Source: Trichoplusia ni (Eukaryota; Arthropoda; Insecta; Lepidoptera; Noctuidae). From it: a stretch of DNA of 64,000 bases. A program made the position numbers and the translations under genes. This document shows, one piece after another, positions 34,438 through 48,100 of the stretch (position 1 is the stretch's first letter; each line of letters opens with the position of its first letter). The notes beneath the pieces were generated by a model. That model had not been told where the DNA came from, made no database searches, and worked only from the letters and a program-made list of their open reading frames with translations. Where the stretch lies: contig NC_039488.1 in assembly GCF_003590095.1 (NCBI RefSeq), positions 310,001 to 374,000 of the forward strand. The letters run 5' to 3'.

Positions 34438-37400
34438 TCAGCAGCAGGAGGACTTGCCGGTGTCGATGGGGTGTCCCTGGTCGATCTTGACCTGTCCGCC
34501 GACCGGCGCCGCGCCCGTGGACGGCGGGCCCACGCGCGTCTTGATCTCCGCCGCCATCGTCATGAACGCCTGCTCGACGTTCGTTGAGTTCTTAGCTGAC
34601 GTCTCCAAGAATGGGATGCCCAGTTGTTCCGCGTATTGCTGCGAATAAAATTAAAAAGAGTTTGGTTTCAAAGATAATTCTCGTTATAATTAAAAGCGAT
34701 TATCTGAATTATGCTGTAAATTTATACAGCATAATTCAGATAATATTGGATAATCAAAGAACTTGTAACTTTAACTTTCTGTTACTTGCAAACAATTTTA
34801 TAAAAATGTTTACTATGACAAATAATTTTGAAACGGTTGGTATGTTTAAAATTTACAGGATACTAGCTGTTGCCCGCGACTTCGTCCGGTTAGAAGAAAT
34901 TGCGACTATAACTTGAGATTTAAACTATCCTATCTCTCAAGTTGGATCGATCTGCACATGGTTTGCGAATTTTATTATAATTGGTTAAGTGGTTTAGGAT
35001 TCCATTGAGGACAAACATTGTAACACGAGATTTATATATATTAACATAACAAATTAATAACAAGTAACAGAGGAAAGAATTGACTAAATTATTAATTTAA
35101 TTATGTTTGTTTTATTTATATAAACAACTTCAAGAAAAATTTCATGGCCAAAAATAAGGAGATGCCACGATAATTATTATGTCCACTTGTTAAGGTATGT
35201 GTACGATATAAAAATACAGTACGGTATAAGAACATAAAAAGTATGTATGGAAGATAAACAATTACAAGTGGCATCTGATGTTTACTTGTGAGACACGTAT
35301 ATTTGATTCCCTATCAATGTTGTAACTACAGACATGAATCATAATAATATGTTTAACATCTATAGAAAAACCCGCTCCTTCTGAAGTGAATACAGGCTTT
35401 ATAGGTGGCGCTGTTCCTTATAACTTAGATATTTATTTAGGCTCCAATTTCCTTGATCAAATGTCTTTTTTTTTTAAATAAAGTAGAGATGTCGAAGGTC
35501 ATTCATTCAAATTACGCTAGTAAGAAACACTTTTCGAACGTCAGCATACAATAATATGCAGACCTCTTCCTAAGTGCTCTTAGTGAGGGAGATCAGAATC
35601 TCAGTACTATACGCATATTAGTAGTTTTTTTTAAAGTGGAGTATCAACTTACATTGGCTGTAGTGTAGTCGACGACTTTCTTGGTGGTGAGGTCGCACTT
35701 GTTGCCAACCAACAGCTTGTTGACGTTGTCGCACGCGTAGCGATCGATCTCCTCCAGCCATTGCTTCACGTTGCTGAATGAGTCCTGGAATGCATAATTA
35801 CATATTTTAGGATTAATTTAGGTGTTAATATTGATAACAAAATAATATTATGGGATGAAGTTTTTATTTAATTCTTATGTTAGGAACATATTACTTGAAA
35901 AAGTATTCTAGAAATATCTAGGAAGCTATCCCTAGATCGTTAAAGTTCCATACGCGACGCTTTGGAAACGTAAAATAAAAAGCGATTGATTTAATTATAC
36001 CAGAGCACATGTTACAAAATATGGCCACCATGTGTGAATGGGTCGTCATGTGTACATAAAGAACAAGAATTAGTGATCCTAGTCTCATTGTCAAAAGAAG
36101 ACTGCGCGTTTAAAACCCCTTATTGTCGTCATAAACATTTTAGAGTCAATTATACACATAATAAGGAGAACCTAAAATCTGGCACATAACAAAACTTTTG
36201 AATTCATTATGAAAACAAAGAAAATAAAATTTAGTTAGTCATTTCATAAAACAAAACAAATCAATAGTTCCAGGGAACAACAGGTGATAGTAAATACTTA
36301 ATCACGTGTATTGAGTTATCGAGAAACAGAGACGTAACATAAATTCATAACACCGCGCCGATGATGTATCGTTGGACAAAGGTTTCTTATTGGGTTTAAA
36401 GTTTGCCTCGTAAATTAGTCACCATGACCATCAAATTACGCATGCAATGCCGAATGAGATATAACATTGAATACATCTTATAATTAATTTATTTCTGGTG
36501 TTTGATTACATGATTTTAGGCCTATTTTTGAAAACATTTAACTGAAATTAGCGATAAATTGCATTTCCTGCTAACTTTTGGGAAGGGGATATACCGTTGG
36601 GGGTTTTACCCCATGTCATATAAAATTATGACTTTCACCTTTAAAAGGGGTGGAGTAAACATTTTCCAGTGAGTCCGAATTTTAATTACGTGAATTAAGT
36701 CGTCATATTGAGTTCCGTTTAAGTCATTGAACTATTGACGTTACAGTTCAGTCAAAAATATAAGCAGAGCAGACAAAAGTTTTGACAAAAATAATAAAAA
36801 TGTGCAATGCGTCAAGGATTTTAAAAACAGGCAAATCGCCAGACTTTCTTCACATTTCTCTGTTCCGACAGCCGCATATGAGTAATGTACGTATTACAGC
36901 AGTTCAATCTATGTCTATAAGTACAAAAGCTGATATAAAGCAACAATGGTATCCTTGTACCAGAGGGAACAGGAAAAAGGTTTTGCATCAACACAAATAT
37001 TAGTAGTTTGGATATCAGTGGTATTGACTTGAATTTAACGTGAACGCGCATCAGACAATAATATAAAGCAATTTTTCTACACTCTAACGAAGTATTCACT
37101 TATTGCTTAAAGCTAACTCACAGACATGAAGAGTTTATTATAATTTGTAAGACATCTTTCGAGTGTTTTTGAGTAAGTACAGTTACGAGTTATTGACACT
37201 GCACCGGGGTTATGCTCATTATCTACGCTATAATCTGCCTATCCTAACATGAAGACGGAAGCGTCTGTTTGTTTGGGGTAACTTCAAAGATATAAGCGTC
37301 AGGTCGTGATCTGATTGGGAAATACATTTTTCTGATCGATATTAATAGACTGACAACTAAAAATAAATTGATGAGAAAATATACACACATACAAATACTT

Positions 37401-40400
37401 CCCATTTGGAAAATACAGGGATGGAAAGGAAAATATATAAAACTTAGAGGTAAGATTACATTTCAAAGTTTATAGATTTATCTATATACTGCTATTAAAC
37501 CTCTACCCCATTTGTTGCAGGTACTAAAACATTGGAATATTGCAACATCTGTGATTTAAAGGATATTTATAGCAATGGGTGAATATAGACAAACAATTAT
37601 CTACGTGGGAGAATGTTAATAGCTAAATCTAAGAGTACCCTTAATCTGTAATCTGTAAGACTGCATCCGATTAATCAATGTTTGTAAACAAGAATAACTA
37701 TTTTTTACAAGAAACGTTTTGCACAATCAAGTCATTGTATCGACGGCATTAAATGCGTCGATATAGTGACGTCATCATTCAAATCGTTATTATAAACGTA
37801 ATTTTACGGTTAGCAGCTCTACTAATAAGTATGTTAATACATACTTATGTATGTACATACTTGTAATAGTTATAGTGATCATTCTGGCTAAATTATAGGT
37901 ATTTTTAATCATATGATGCCTAGCTCCGCCCCTATACTTCGAACGACAAAATTTCTCTTTTAAGGTATAAAATAATTAAGGAAATATAAGAAGACTATTT
38001 GCATGCATCATGTACGTGCGTAGGGACACGAAAAAAGTATCGATACTTTATGGTATCGAGTAGGTTTCCATTTGATACCGATACTTTTGTACTCGATACT
38101 TTGTTTTCGATACTTTTACTTAGCAAGTACTTTTGACAAGTTGAGTAGCTGGAAGTACAATTACTAAAACCCGTAACCGCCTATCGCCAAAAAGGCTCGA
38201 CAAACTTCTTTTTTTGAGCGATTGTACAGAGGAGGAATGGGATTTATAATATTTTAGACTAAAAAATTGTGGCTTTACTTACAGATAGTTTTTATTTATC
38301 TTATATTTATGTACCATTTGCTATTTTTCATTTTCTCTTACTGAATGAAGGTACAGTACAGACGATACTTACTAACTATCATTGACAAACTAACGTATGG
38401 CGCAGGAAAGCCCTGACTGAGCAAAGAACTCGATACTTTGAGGTATCGATACTTTTGTGTCGATTCTTTTACGAGTACGATACTTTTTTATCGATACTAC
38501 TCATGAGTACAGTATCGATACTTTCTATTCGATACCGTGTCACTATACGTGCGTGTAATAACAGTTAAACTGCATGATAGAATGTTTCACATTATGGTAA
38601 TACCCTGCTTCGTAACAAAACCTGTATTTTTAATGAATTTAGGCAAGGGTCAAGGTCGTTTATTAATACTCAAGTAAGTTTCACGAATTATAACATAAAA
38701 GTGTAAGTACGACAAAGCTTTTAATAAGGCTGGGTATTATAGTAATTTAGTTAATAAATTACCAAGGTATTTCTGTTGTGCAAAGTTCAGATGTTGAAGA
38801 AAAACGCAGAATATCTTTTAGATATCTAACTATTTATGTAAAGTCAAAAATTATACGATAAGGTTGGAATTTGCATTTTTTCCAGATCAATGTAAGTTTA
38901 CGAGTTTTTGGATGACTATTTTCCTAACCAGCGGCAGCATTATCACATTGTGTAGGGACATAATTTGTGTTTCAAATTCTTTATAATCGAACAACGATAC
39001 AATCCACTAAAAACTAAGAGCTTAATTACTTAAAAGTATTTTTAATTACTTTTTTTTACAGCGCACTTACAGCATCGTCTATCTATCTTTACCTTTACAT
39101 CTAAATCCATCGTGTGTACGCGTCCTAATTAATACAGTTCATTATAATTTCGCGTTATTCGATATCTGTCCGACTGCAATTGACCTTATTACATGATACG
39201 GCGACGGCCCACTATACGTATAAATTGGATAAATCGTCAATTCACTTGTGCATCAACCTACATTAAAGACAAAGACTTGATTGTTCTGTATAGAAAGGGA
39301 CAGCGGTAATTGATTGTATAGTTTTGTCCCACTTTATTACTAGAAGAGTATATCTAAAATGTGAGGCAGTCATAGTAGAATCAGATCACTTTCACTGAAA
39401 ACTTTCTTCTTGTAAGTAATACGACACTTTATTTATAAAACTAACAAACTATGATTTTATTTGTTTTTGCGACCAGAGGAACGAAATCAAGTGATGGTAT
39501 GTTGTTAAAGTAATGTGATATCAACAAAAATAATAGGGAAAGCCTGTATTTTATTATTGGTTCAAACCAAAAAGCAGTGGGACTGGTTTTTGTATCAGAT
39601 GAAAAGCATATTGATTACTTTGTAAACTACGTTCCATTATAAACCAATGTAATACACAACTGCTCCTAAAACTTTTCTCAACATAAAGTATTCATACAAA
39701 AACTGTCTAATACTATATTAGGTATCTAAATTAGAATTTGTAATACTCTACAAGTTATAGTAAATTTAGAGAGTAGCAAACACAGTAAAATGCGTGATAT
39801 GGGAAGCAGTAAAACATGTTTATAGGCACAAAGAGCAATTCAATTTTATAAATAAAACCAATCATTTATATTCAACGTTTAATCTCGCGACCTTCAGACA
39901 GACAAAGAGAACTAATATGTGATACTTAATTTGCGCTTGGTCATGTATATAGAGGGGTCTTCAATTTTAAATAGTAAAACCGCGGAATGTAACTGCATTT
40001 ATACACCCAAAATGTCATGTTATTGTTTCTATGCCTACTTATATTATAAATGTAACTGTATAAATGTATTGTAAATGTAAACATAGGGTACCAGGTAGCC
40101 TATGTTCTTCTCCATATCAATGGCTATATGCATGTCAAATTTCATCCAAATCCGTTCAGCCGTTTTTGCGTGATTGAGGAACAAACATCCACACTTTCAC
40201 ATTATCCCGTTTTTTGAAATAGTTCCCGAGGGAAAATTGAAAAGGTGTGTAAAAGCTATAAGATCACTAAGGGGATGTATTTACATGGAAGCGGGGACCA
40301 CCGAACGTTGTAAACTGAAGTCTACGCAGACAGAGTCGCGGGCAACAACTAGTATATTAATAAATCAAGTCTAAATAATCTGTTAGTTATTGTTCCTCTG

Positions 40401-42821
40401 ACTCATTAAAGTACTCCAATATTGTTTACAAATAGGTAGATATAACAGTTGGAAACTTGCCAACTTTCCTGTACCATGCTGTTATTAATATTGTATTAAC
40501 TGTGAATTACATTGTAGTCATCAACCATTTTGGGACTATATTTGAATAATCTTTATCATAATTATAAAACTGGTTTTATCAATCTTTCCATTATATGGAC
40601 TTTATTTCTAATGCTATAACTTTTTTATGAATATTGTAATATTTCGAGAAAAATTGGGAAAAAAACAATTTATGTGAGTTTTGCATGTAGTGCATTACAT
40701 GATTTAGATATACTACAAATTAAGCTATTAATATTCAAAATAGTAATTAATTAAATGGCTAACGACCAATAAATTGGTCTGTCCCTTCTTACAACTTTTA
40801 TGTTCCTTTTTCAGCAACTGTTGAATCAATCCATCAATAAGATTTCAGTTGTAATTGTGCGTATTACAACTTTTTATATCTGTATTTATTTCACGAATGC
40901 CTTCAAAATTTGTTTTTAGTTTAGGCCTCACATTAAATTCAAAATAGCAACCAGTCCTTAGAAAATAACTAAAAAGCAGCAATATTGCTTTTCTTATTTA
41001 AGAAAAACTTGTAACCTGAATACATTATACATAAGACACAAAAGATAAATTTATAAAATCCATAAATTAGTCACCATTACCCCGTATATTGACATTAACA
41101 TTCTATTGACATAAATTATGATAAACACATGTATTTATACAAACTTCAACTGAGATCTTTGTTTAAGTAGCCTCTTAGTATTGTGTATTACAGTGTGCAT
41201 ATTTTTACTTTTACAAGAGTGTAAACAATTTTTAATGGGGTTTTACAAACCCAGTGAAGAGCAAAACTATTTTCTGTTTAAAATTTTCGCATCCTACTAA
41301 ATTAATATAAGACAAAAATATAGAATTTAAACACAGAACATGTAGGTAGAGCTGAAAATATATGTATTTCTTCTATAGAACTCAAAACTTTTAGTAATAT
41401 TTATTATGTAAACAAATACGATAAAGGAATTAAACAAAGTTGTTTTGTTTACACAATTATGTCTATCCATATCATCAAAAATTCCAGGTCAGTCAAATTA
41501 ATAGATGGTTTAAAAAAACTTAAGACATGCAGTTTACTTGAACTAGTAGAAATCTATAATTGTTGGGAATAGAACAGAGTAACTAATAATTTATTAACAA
41601 AACACAGTGGGTAATTATCTCTGCAATTAAATACTACTAAATTTAGTAATTAGACGGCAAAATAGATTTCAGTATTATCTATAGTTGCAGACAAATTCAC
41701 ATTTTCCATAGATAACAGCTAATTTATTTAGGAAGTGAATGAATAGACTGCTAATGTTGCTATTAATAATTAATTAAAGAAACAACAATAAGGGCATTAA
41801 TGTTGTTCCTACTGATGGTTTAAAATTGAACTTATTTTTACTTTCTAAAAAGTATCAATATAACTTTCTAGTAAAAGAAAAAACACAAACTATGGAAGAT
41901 ATGGTGCCAACAAGAGTTAGTTAATTAGACTTCAGTAAGGAGTTCATAAGTGTATCTCTTTGTTTTGTATATGAGGGTGTACATGTATTTATTGAGAGCA
42001 GTTAAGGTGAATACCCTTAAGACAAAGATTCTGATAACATTTGGTAAACATGCAAAGTTCTGGCAGCTAAGGACACAAAGTTTATCTTACCTGGTCTGTG
42101 CAGTCGTAAACAATGATAATTCCGTGCGCCCCTCTGTAGTATGATGAGGTGATGGTTCTAAACCGCTCCTGTCCAGCTGTGTCCCATATTTGTAACTTTA
42201 TTGTCTTGCCGTCTAAGTCTACAGTCCTTATTTTAAAGTCTACACCAATAGTGCTGATGTAGCTCTCTGTGTAAGTGTCGTCAGCGAACCTGAGCAGCAG
42301 ACATGACTTTCCAACGCCAGAGTCACCAATCAGGAGTAGTTTGAACAAGTAGTCGCTGAAAGAGAACACATTCTTTGTTTTAGTAACGAGTATATTCACT
42401 GATCATCAAGGGCAATAAAACCGATGCGCATCAATACACGTTCGTGATAAACGAAGGGAGGCGTTGCTTTGTTCCGCCTAACAAAGAATTTTAGATCGCT
42501 ACGCATCCAGTTTTTTAGAACAAGGAAGTGAAGGACTTGTACAATCATCACTCACTAATGCGCCATTCATGATCCATACGATTACGTTTTCACAAATACT
42601 TCGATAATACCTACCTACCACGAATACACAATGAGTCACCCAATTTGTAGTAAATTGATTAACTATTGAGACTTTTTAACTTGATCTTAAACAAAAGTAG
42701 TCGTATAAGATACAAATTCCAGGCGAAGACAATGAACACGCAAAAAAGATGAGGTTTTCTTTACAATCCTTGTTTCTAAATCGCCATATTACAACAAAAA
42801 TACTTACTATTCTGGATTCAT
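34438..42821 (-). CDS. Rab1: Rab1 small GTPase
   Basis: Ras-superfamily GTPase controlling ER-to-Golgi vesicle traffic. Exons on the minus strand: 42808-42821, 42091-42355, 35653-35784, 34438-34638; 203 residues. It starts MNPEYDYLFK. P-loop GDSGVGKS, switch I with TIGVDFKIRT, switch II WDTAGQERF, NKCD and ETSAK guanine-binding motifs are intact. It ends SSCC, the double-Cys geranylgeranylation signal. Tiny first coding exon (14 bases) split in codon 5. The 6.3-kb second intron holds a hAT element at 38021 and Helitron-like fragments; the last intron holds a perfect hairpin at 34699. Another hAT lies 163 bases downstream of the stop, possibly in the 3' UTR. Confidence 0.98.
34699..34744. repeat. 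Perfect 20-bp inverted repeat with 6-base loop
   Basis: In the last Rab1 intron. Arms 34699-34718 (begins ATTATCTGAATT) and 34725-34744, exact reverse complements, loop AATTTA. Confidence 0.9.
34858..35050 (-). mobile_element. Helitron-like repeat fragment
   Basis: Begins ACTAGCTGTTGCCCGCGACT, the reverse complement of a conserved 3' end shared with copies near 40340, 52884 and 54562 (all read GTCGCGGGCAACA/TxxCTAG-type ends). CTAG-proximal termini without target duplication fit Helitrons, but no Rep/helicase is present, so the class is inferred. Confidence 0.55.
35785..38020. other. Rab1 intron 2, distal part
   Basis: AT-rich intron sequence with scattered short palindromes (for example around 37838-37863). 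No gene, RNA or well-defined repeat recognised. Confidence 0.5.
38021..38545. mobile_element. Non-autonomous hAT-like element with TATCGATA arrays
   Basis: 525 bp in Rab1 intron 2. Flanked by the 8-base duplication TACGTGCG (38013-38020 and 38546-38553). Termini TAGGGACACG and CGTGTCACTA form a 10-base imperfect inverted repeat. Both ends carry clustered (A/G)TATCGATAC-type words: perfect TATCGATA at 38038, 38444, 38489 and 38513, plus several one-mismatch copies. These look like subterminal transposase-binding repeats. No coding frame. Confidence 0.85.
38546..42090. other. Rab1 intron 2, proximal part
   Basis: AT-rich. Only recognisable content is repeat debris at 40083-40358: a GTAGCCTATGTTCTTCTCCA fragment in minus orientation and a plus-strand end GAGTCGCGGGCAACAACTAG. 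No gene or RNA seen elsewhere. Confidence 0.5.
40083..40358. repeat. Composite Helitron-like repeat debris
   Basis: Minus-orientation segment with TTTCATCCAAATCCGTTCAG, and a plus-orientation terminus near 40334-40357 matching the shared GTCGCGGGCAAC-CTAG end. Probably two overlapping insertions. Confidence 0.5.
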
Positions 42822-43185
42822 TTTTGTACTATAAATGTATTTTTTCCAAAACTATAATATTATAGAATATGTCGAAAATAGTTAAGTTTCTTGTTATTAG
42901 CACAAAACAGCAAAAAAATTAATAATTATACGTAGAATAATGGCCGCCGTCCGAAACACCCACTGACGTAAGTCAGAAATTTAAACAGGAGTGCCACTTG
43001 GCAGAAACTAAGTTTCGTTCAGAAATAGGTATTCGTTATTAATCGACTAAAATTACAATTCATTCTAACCTGCAACTTAGTATTATATGTAGCTTTTATC
43101 TTTAGTGAATAAAATATGAATGAGTATTCACGTTCTAGATTACGAATTCTACTTCAATAGATGAATTGTGGGTCAATTCTCATAT

Positions 43186-44860
43186 TATTATTATTACTAG
43201 CCTGGAATGTCCCACTGCTGGGCAAAGGCCTCCCCACTCTTCTTCCACTTGTCTCTGTCATGAGCCGCGAGTGACCAGTTCGGTAAGAACGAATCCAGGT
43301 CATGCCGCCATCTCCGTCTGGGTCTGCCTCGCTGACGTCGGTTTTGTGTCACGGACCATTCAGTAGTAATTTTTGCCCATTGGTTGTTTGGCATACGACA
43401 GACGTGACCAGCCCAATTCCACTTCAACGTAGCAGCTTTATGAGTAACGTCTAAAAGTTTGGTTGTGGCACGGATCTTTCTGTCCGTAAGTTTAATGTTA
43501 AGAAGACTCCGTTCCATTCCTCTTTGGCAAACCTCGAGTGCGGACCTCTGCTGACAAGTCAAAGACCATGTCTGTGCGCCATACGTGAGGATCGGGAGAA
43601 TGCAAACGTCCATGAGTCTCTTTTTGAGGGATAGAGGAAGTTTTCCCTTCATAAGATCTTTCATAGACCAATAGCTTTTCCAGGCATTTTCAGTGCGTCT
43701 TGCAATTTCTTTCTCTTGTCTTGCCTGGAAGGAAACCATTTGACCTAGGTAGAGATATTCATCGACGTAAGCAATCTCCGCACCATCTAACGATATTTTG
43801 TGGTGAATGCTGTTAGTCATCACTTTGGTCTTTGACATGTTCATTCGAAGTCCAACCTCGAGACTCGCCTTGCTAAGATCTTCAAGCATTTTATTTAACT
43901 CGCTGGCTGAAGAAGAGAAGAGAACAACATCGTCGGCAAATCGAAGGTTGGACAATATCTTTTGGCCAACGATAATGCCTTGCCCTGCCCAGCCTGCTGC
44001 CAACTTCTGAAAGACATCTTCTAACACGGCTGTAAATAGTTTCGGAGACAATGGGTCTCCCTGTTTAACACCTCTATCTATGCGAAATGATGGTCCTGTA
44101 ATAGAATTTATTTTGATTGCTGCTGTGCTATTTTTGTAAATATTTTTCATTATTTGAACGTAAACGTTATCGATTTCCTGTTTTTCTAATGCTTCAAAAA
44201 TAGAACTGTGTTTAACACTGTCAAAAGCCTTACTGTAGTCAACAAATGCCATGTAAATAGGGAGCCGATATTCTGTATGTTTTTCTATGATTTGATTGAT
44301 GGAGTGAAGGTGGTCGGTTGTGGAGAGGCCACGACGAAAGCCGGCTTGTTCTGGAGGTTGAAATCTGTCAAGAGGCGCCGAAATGCGGTTTTCGATAGAT
44401 TTAATAAATGCCTTGTATAAATGCGACACCAAGCTGATAGGGCGATAATTCCCAATATCTGTTTTGTCACCTTTTTTGTGAAGAAGAACAATGTCTGCGT
44501 GGCAAAATTTGTTTGGTAGAATTCCAGTCTTAAAAATATTGTTGAAAAAATTTGTAACATGTTGAAGAAGGACGGGCTCACCGATCTTTAAAAATTCTGT
44601 GGTTATTCCATCTGCACCGGGACTTTTGCGATATTTCATACTTCGTAGTGCCTCATGTATTTCTGTAGCAGTAAATGGCAAGATGTCTTTGAAGTATGAA
44701 TTATCTTCGGTATTCTTTGTTGCCTTGCAATTCTCATAAATGAAAGTAATTTCGAGAAAGAAAGACCAGTTTCTTCTGGGTGTAATATCTGCTTGTGCAC
44801 AGTCTAATAAGAGTTTAACGGTCTGTGTATGTAGACCGAGACCTGGTAGCGACAATAAAT
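43186..44860 (-). mobile_element. RTE-clade LINE, 5'-truncated, RT frame open
   Basis: An open frame of 552 codons (43197-44855) encodes a non-LTR reverse transcriptase: SPGADGI, NYRPISLVS, AFVDYSKAFDS, RGVKQGDPLSP and the catalytic LRFADDVVLF. The RTE-like C-terminus has WAGHVCRM, a GRPRRRW motif and a final GEAFAQQW. The stop is followed by a (TAA)n-type tail at 43186-43196, typical of RTE. The upstream apurinic endonuclease domain is missing, and the first about 50 residues are unlike RTE, so the copy is truncated and cannot move on its own. The uninterrupted frame implies fairly recent insertion. It lies between the Rab1 promoter and the ZNF106-like gene. Confidence 0.93.
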
Positions 44861-45145
44861 TGTCATGTATAAATCATATTTTTTATTTTTAGATTAGAAC
44901 CAAATGCACTTCTCTGATAACTAAGGCCATCGCAAAGTCGTTTTGTTTTTATTCATCTGATAATTCTTTGTGAACAAACCAAATTAATGCTAAGGAAAGG
45001 GTTTAATAATGTTAAGAACTGTAATTAGTAACTAAATTATTTTATTTTATTATATACACATATTGACCGACATCAGTGAATCGAGGAATATAGACATCTA
45101 TTAATGTAAAGTAATGAGATTTGATCTACAACACTATGTAGAGAT

Positions 45146-48100
45146 TTATAAAATCATTTCTTGCAATATACTTAAAGGTATTTTCCATATGTACAAGCTC
45201 CTGTCTTTATAACCCGCGATAATCTGAAACAAGTACAATTCATGATATTAGTAGAGTTTAAACGAGAGATGGTAGAAATTTGGCGAATCATAGATTAACT
45301 ATATTATTATTTATAACTAATTTAAAAGTTTATTAACATTTTTTTTTGTGACAATTTTTATTTATTTCCTTACACTTAACGGGCTCATTAGAATCTTGTA
45401 TAGCGTATTTCGTACACTAGCAATTAAGCTACTGTCAATATCTCGAGTTTCAATGAAAGCTTAATGGCACGAATCATCCTTTAAACAGCTGATATTCAGA
45501 GAGCTTATTCTTGTTTTACTTGTGACTCACCTTACTGCCTACGACAGCGAGTGATAGGAGCATGAGACTAGGCCCGCGCAGCTGCGCAAGAGGCCGCGTG
45601 TCGCCCTCGCGGTACACGTACACGCAGCCGTCGTAACAGCCCGCGAACAGCAGCCCGCCCGTCGCGCGCAGGCACACCGCGCCCTTACCGCCTTCATGGC
45701 AGCCTGTGTGCGCGCCGCTCTGTACAAAAATGCAATATTGGCTTCATGCTCGTTGATTCGTAGAGAAGTCTTCAGGCATGTTTAGTAACGACTCCCACTC
45801 TAAGGAATTAATTCCTTGTGTCGCGGGGTGTTTCACAAACATACAATTCACATGCACAAGGACACCCAGACTCAGAACAAGCATTCGTGGATCACACAAA
45901 TGCTTGTACTACGCGGGGATCGAACCCGCGACACGTTGCGCAAAGTGGGTTTGGCGTGATGACCTCAACCACTCGGCTATCCGTGCAGTCTTAGAATTTT
46001 GACTTTAACAAATATTATAGGTATTGAGACATTCTTGGTTTCCTAAGTAAAAGGTAAAACCAACACACCATATGAGTGGATCTGTAAGTCGGAACAGTCC
46101 TAACAAGAAATTCTTTACTAAAACTTTTACCATCAGATGAATAAATTGAAGTGAACTCACAGCATAATCGAACACATGTATCTGATGGCTGCTGGTCCCA
46201 CAGAACACCTTCCCATCTTCAAACAACAGAGTATAAACAGTCATCTTTGGTCCACATAGTGTCCGCAACAGGAGGCCGGTCTGAGCGTCCTTGATCGTCA
46301 CGTTTTCCGACCGTGCGGCGACTAGAAGTACTTTCCTTGGTCCTTCTTTTATAGCCCGAAGTGCGAGGATAGATTGTTCAGAGAATTTCACTGTACTAAC
46401 TGGTATTAACATGTTATTCTGGAAAGAAAAGTGACTATATTATAAGTGTGCGTTGTTATAAGAGGTTGAGATGATTGCAAGAACGTAATAGGGTGTCCTA
46501 TGAGCAAGTGTTACAAGTTTTGTGTAGTAAGTAAATGATGACAAAAAATGTTTATAGGAATAATACTACCGTCATTAATATCGACGAATGAGTTGTTGTT
46601 GGATTCGATAAACACTGCCCATGGAGCTTATCGGGGAGGCTGACTCGAACATGAGGCATGTTAACGTAGATAATGATGATAACTTACCTTGCATTCAAAC
46701 TGCAGTACAAATCCAGTCCGTGTACCCACAAAGACAGTATCCCACGCGCGGTCCATCGTCTGTATCGGACTAAGAACATTGCACTCCGGTCCCTTTTCTA
46801 AACCCGTCTGAAATAATAAGAGAATAATAGTTATTTATTTTCATTATAGCATATTTTACGATGAACGACCGCCGCATTCTAGGTCCAAAACTCATTTCAC
46901 TGTGTGACATATCCTACAGCAAATTAGGACTGCTGCATATTACTGTTTTTAAAATACATGAAGGTTCAACTATTCATATTGTACTAACGAAATTATTGCA
47001 CTGTCGCCTAGTATGGTTTTATTATTCGGAACTTGGGGTACTTGAACTTTGAATAGTTATTTCAAGTACAAATGCTTATGAACGATACTTCTCAGGTACG
47101 ATTAGGCTTGTCAAGTGTTAGGTACTTATCGGATAAGTACCCATTACTTGTAGCCAGATTAAACCATCAATGTCGTAATTAAACTTGTTTTATCATACAT
47201 TTTCTATTACGACTTTAACTATAGAAAATAATGTACTTTTCTGATTTCATGAAATAAAATATCTGTGAAAGCTTTTTTCTGTGTGTGGGTGTTTTCTTTG
47301 TTTCTTTAGTAGGTTTTAGTTTTACCTCCAAATCATAATATCGTATCCTGGAGTCGAGCGACCCTGTGTACACTGTGGTCCCATACTTTTCCTTAACAAT
47401 AGTCAAGCAAGTAACTGCCAGATTCGAGCCTCGCAAAGTGTTCAGTAGCTGCCCATCATTACTGAAGTGGTAAACATTGCCGTCCAGACAGGCCGCGATA
47501 AAATCATTCTCTATACACTGTAAAGGAAAATATTTTTGTCAACCTATATACTGAGCTTTCTTAAGGGCAGGTATATGTTATGGTTGGTTTATGATTATTT
47601 GATAAATTTTGGTAAATACAATTTCCTTGTAAGTTTAATACTTGTGAAAGACATTATTAGCCAGTAGAGATTTTAGACTATTTGTAATGGTATATAAAAA
47701 CTTACCTCTATCGCCAGCACAGCATCAGCGTTCCCTGTGACGGTGACTGAATCCCGCCGCAACTTCTCATCGGTCGAGTAATCATAAGTTTTGCACTCAT
47801 TTTCCGACTGACTCGCCTCTGAGGTGAACACGTCGTCAGCCGACGACTGACTGTTATCGAGTATTATTTCCTCACTTATAACCACCCGGTCATGCTCCTT
47901 GTCCTCGCCGCCCTTCGTCTCACTATCCTCAATAACTATATCCTCAGACACATCTAACATATCAAACTGAAGATCATTTACAACTGACTCCTCGACTGCT
48001 GGATTTGGTTGAGGCTTTACAGTTACTTCTGGAGATACCCTCTCTACTGTATTCTGACTTACTTCAGATGATTCAGAAGACTGGGAATGTTCGCTAAAAA

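Noticed and set aside
45900..45990. Possible tRNA gene (A and B boxes, minus strand)
   Set aside because: It is the head of a SINE; the same head and body recur elsewhere and no cloverleaf closes.
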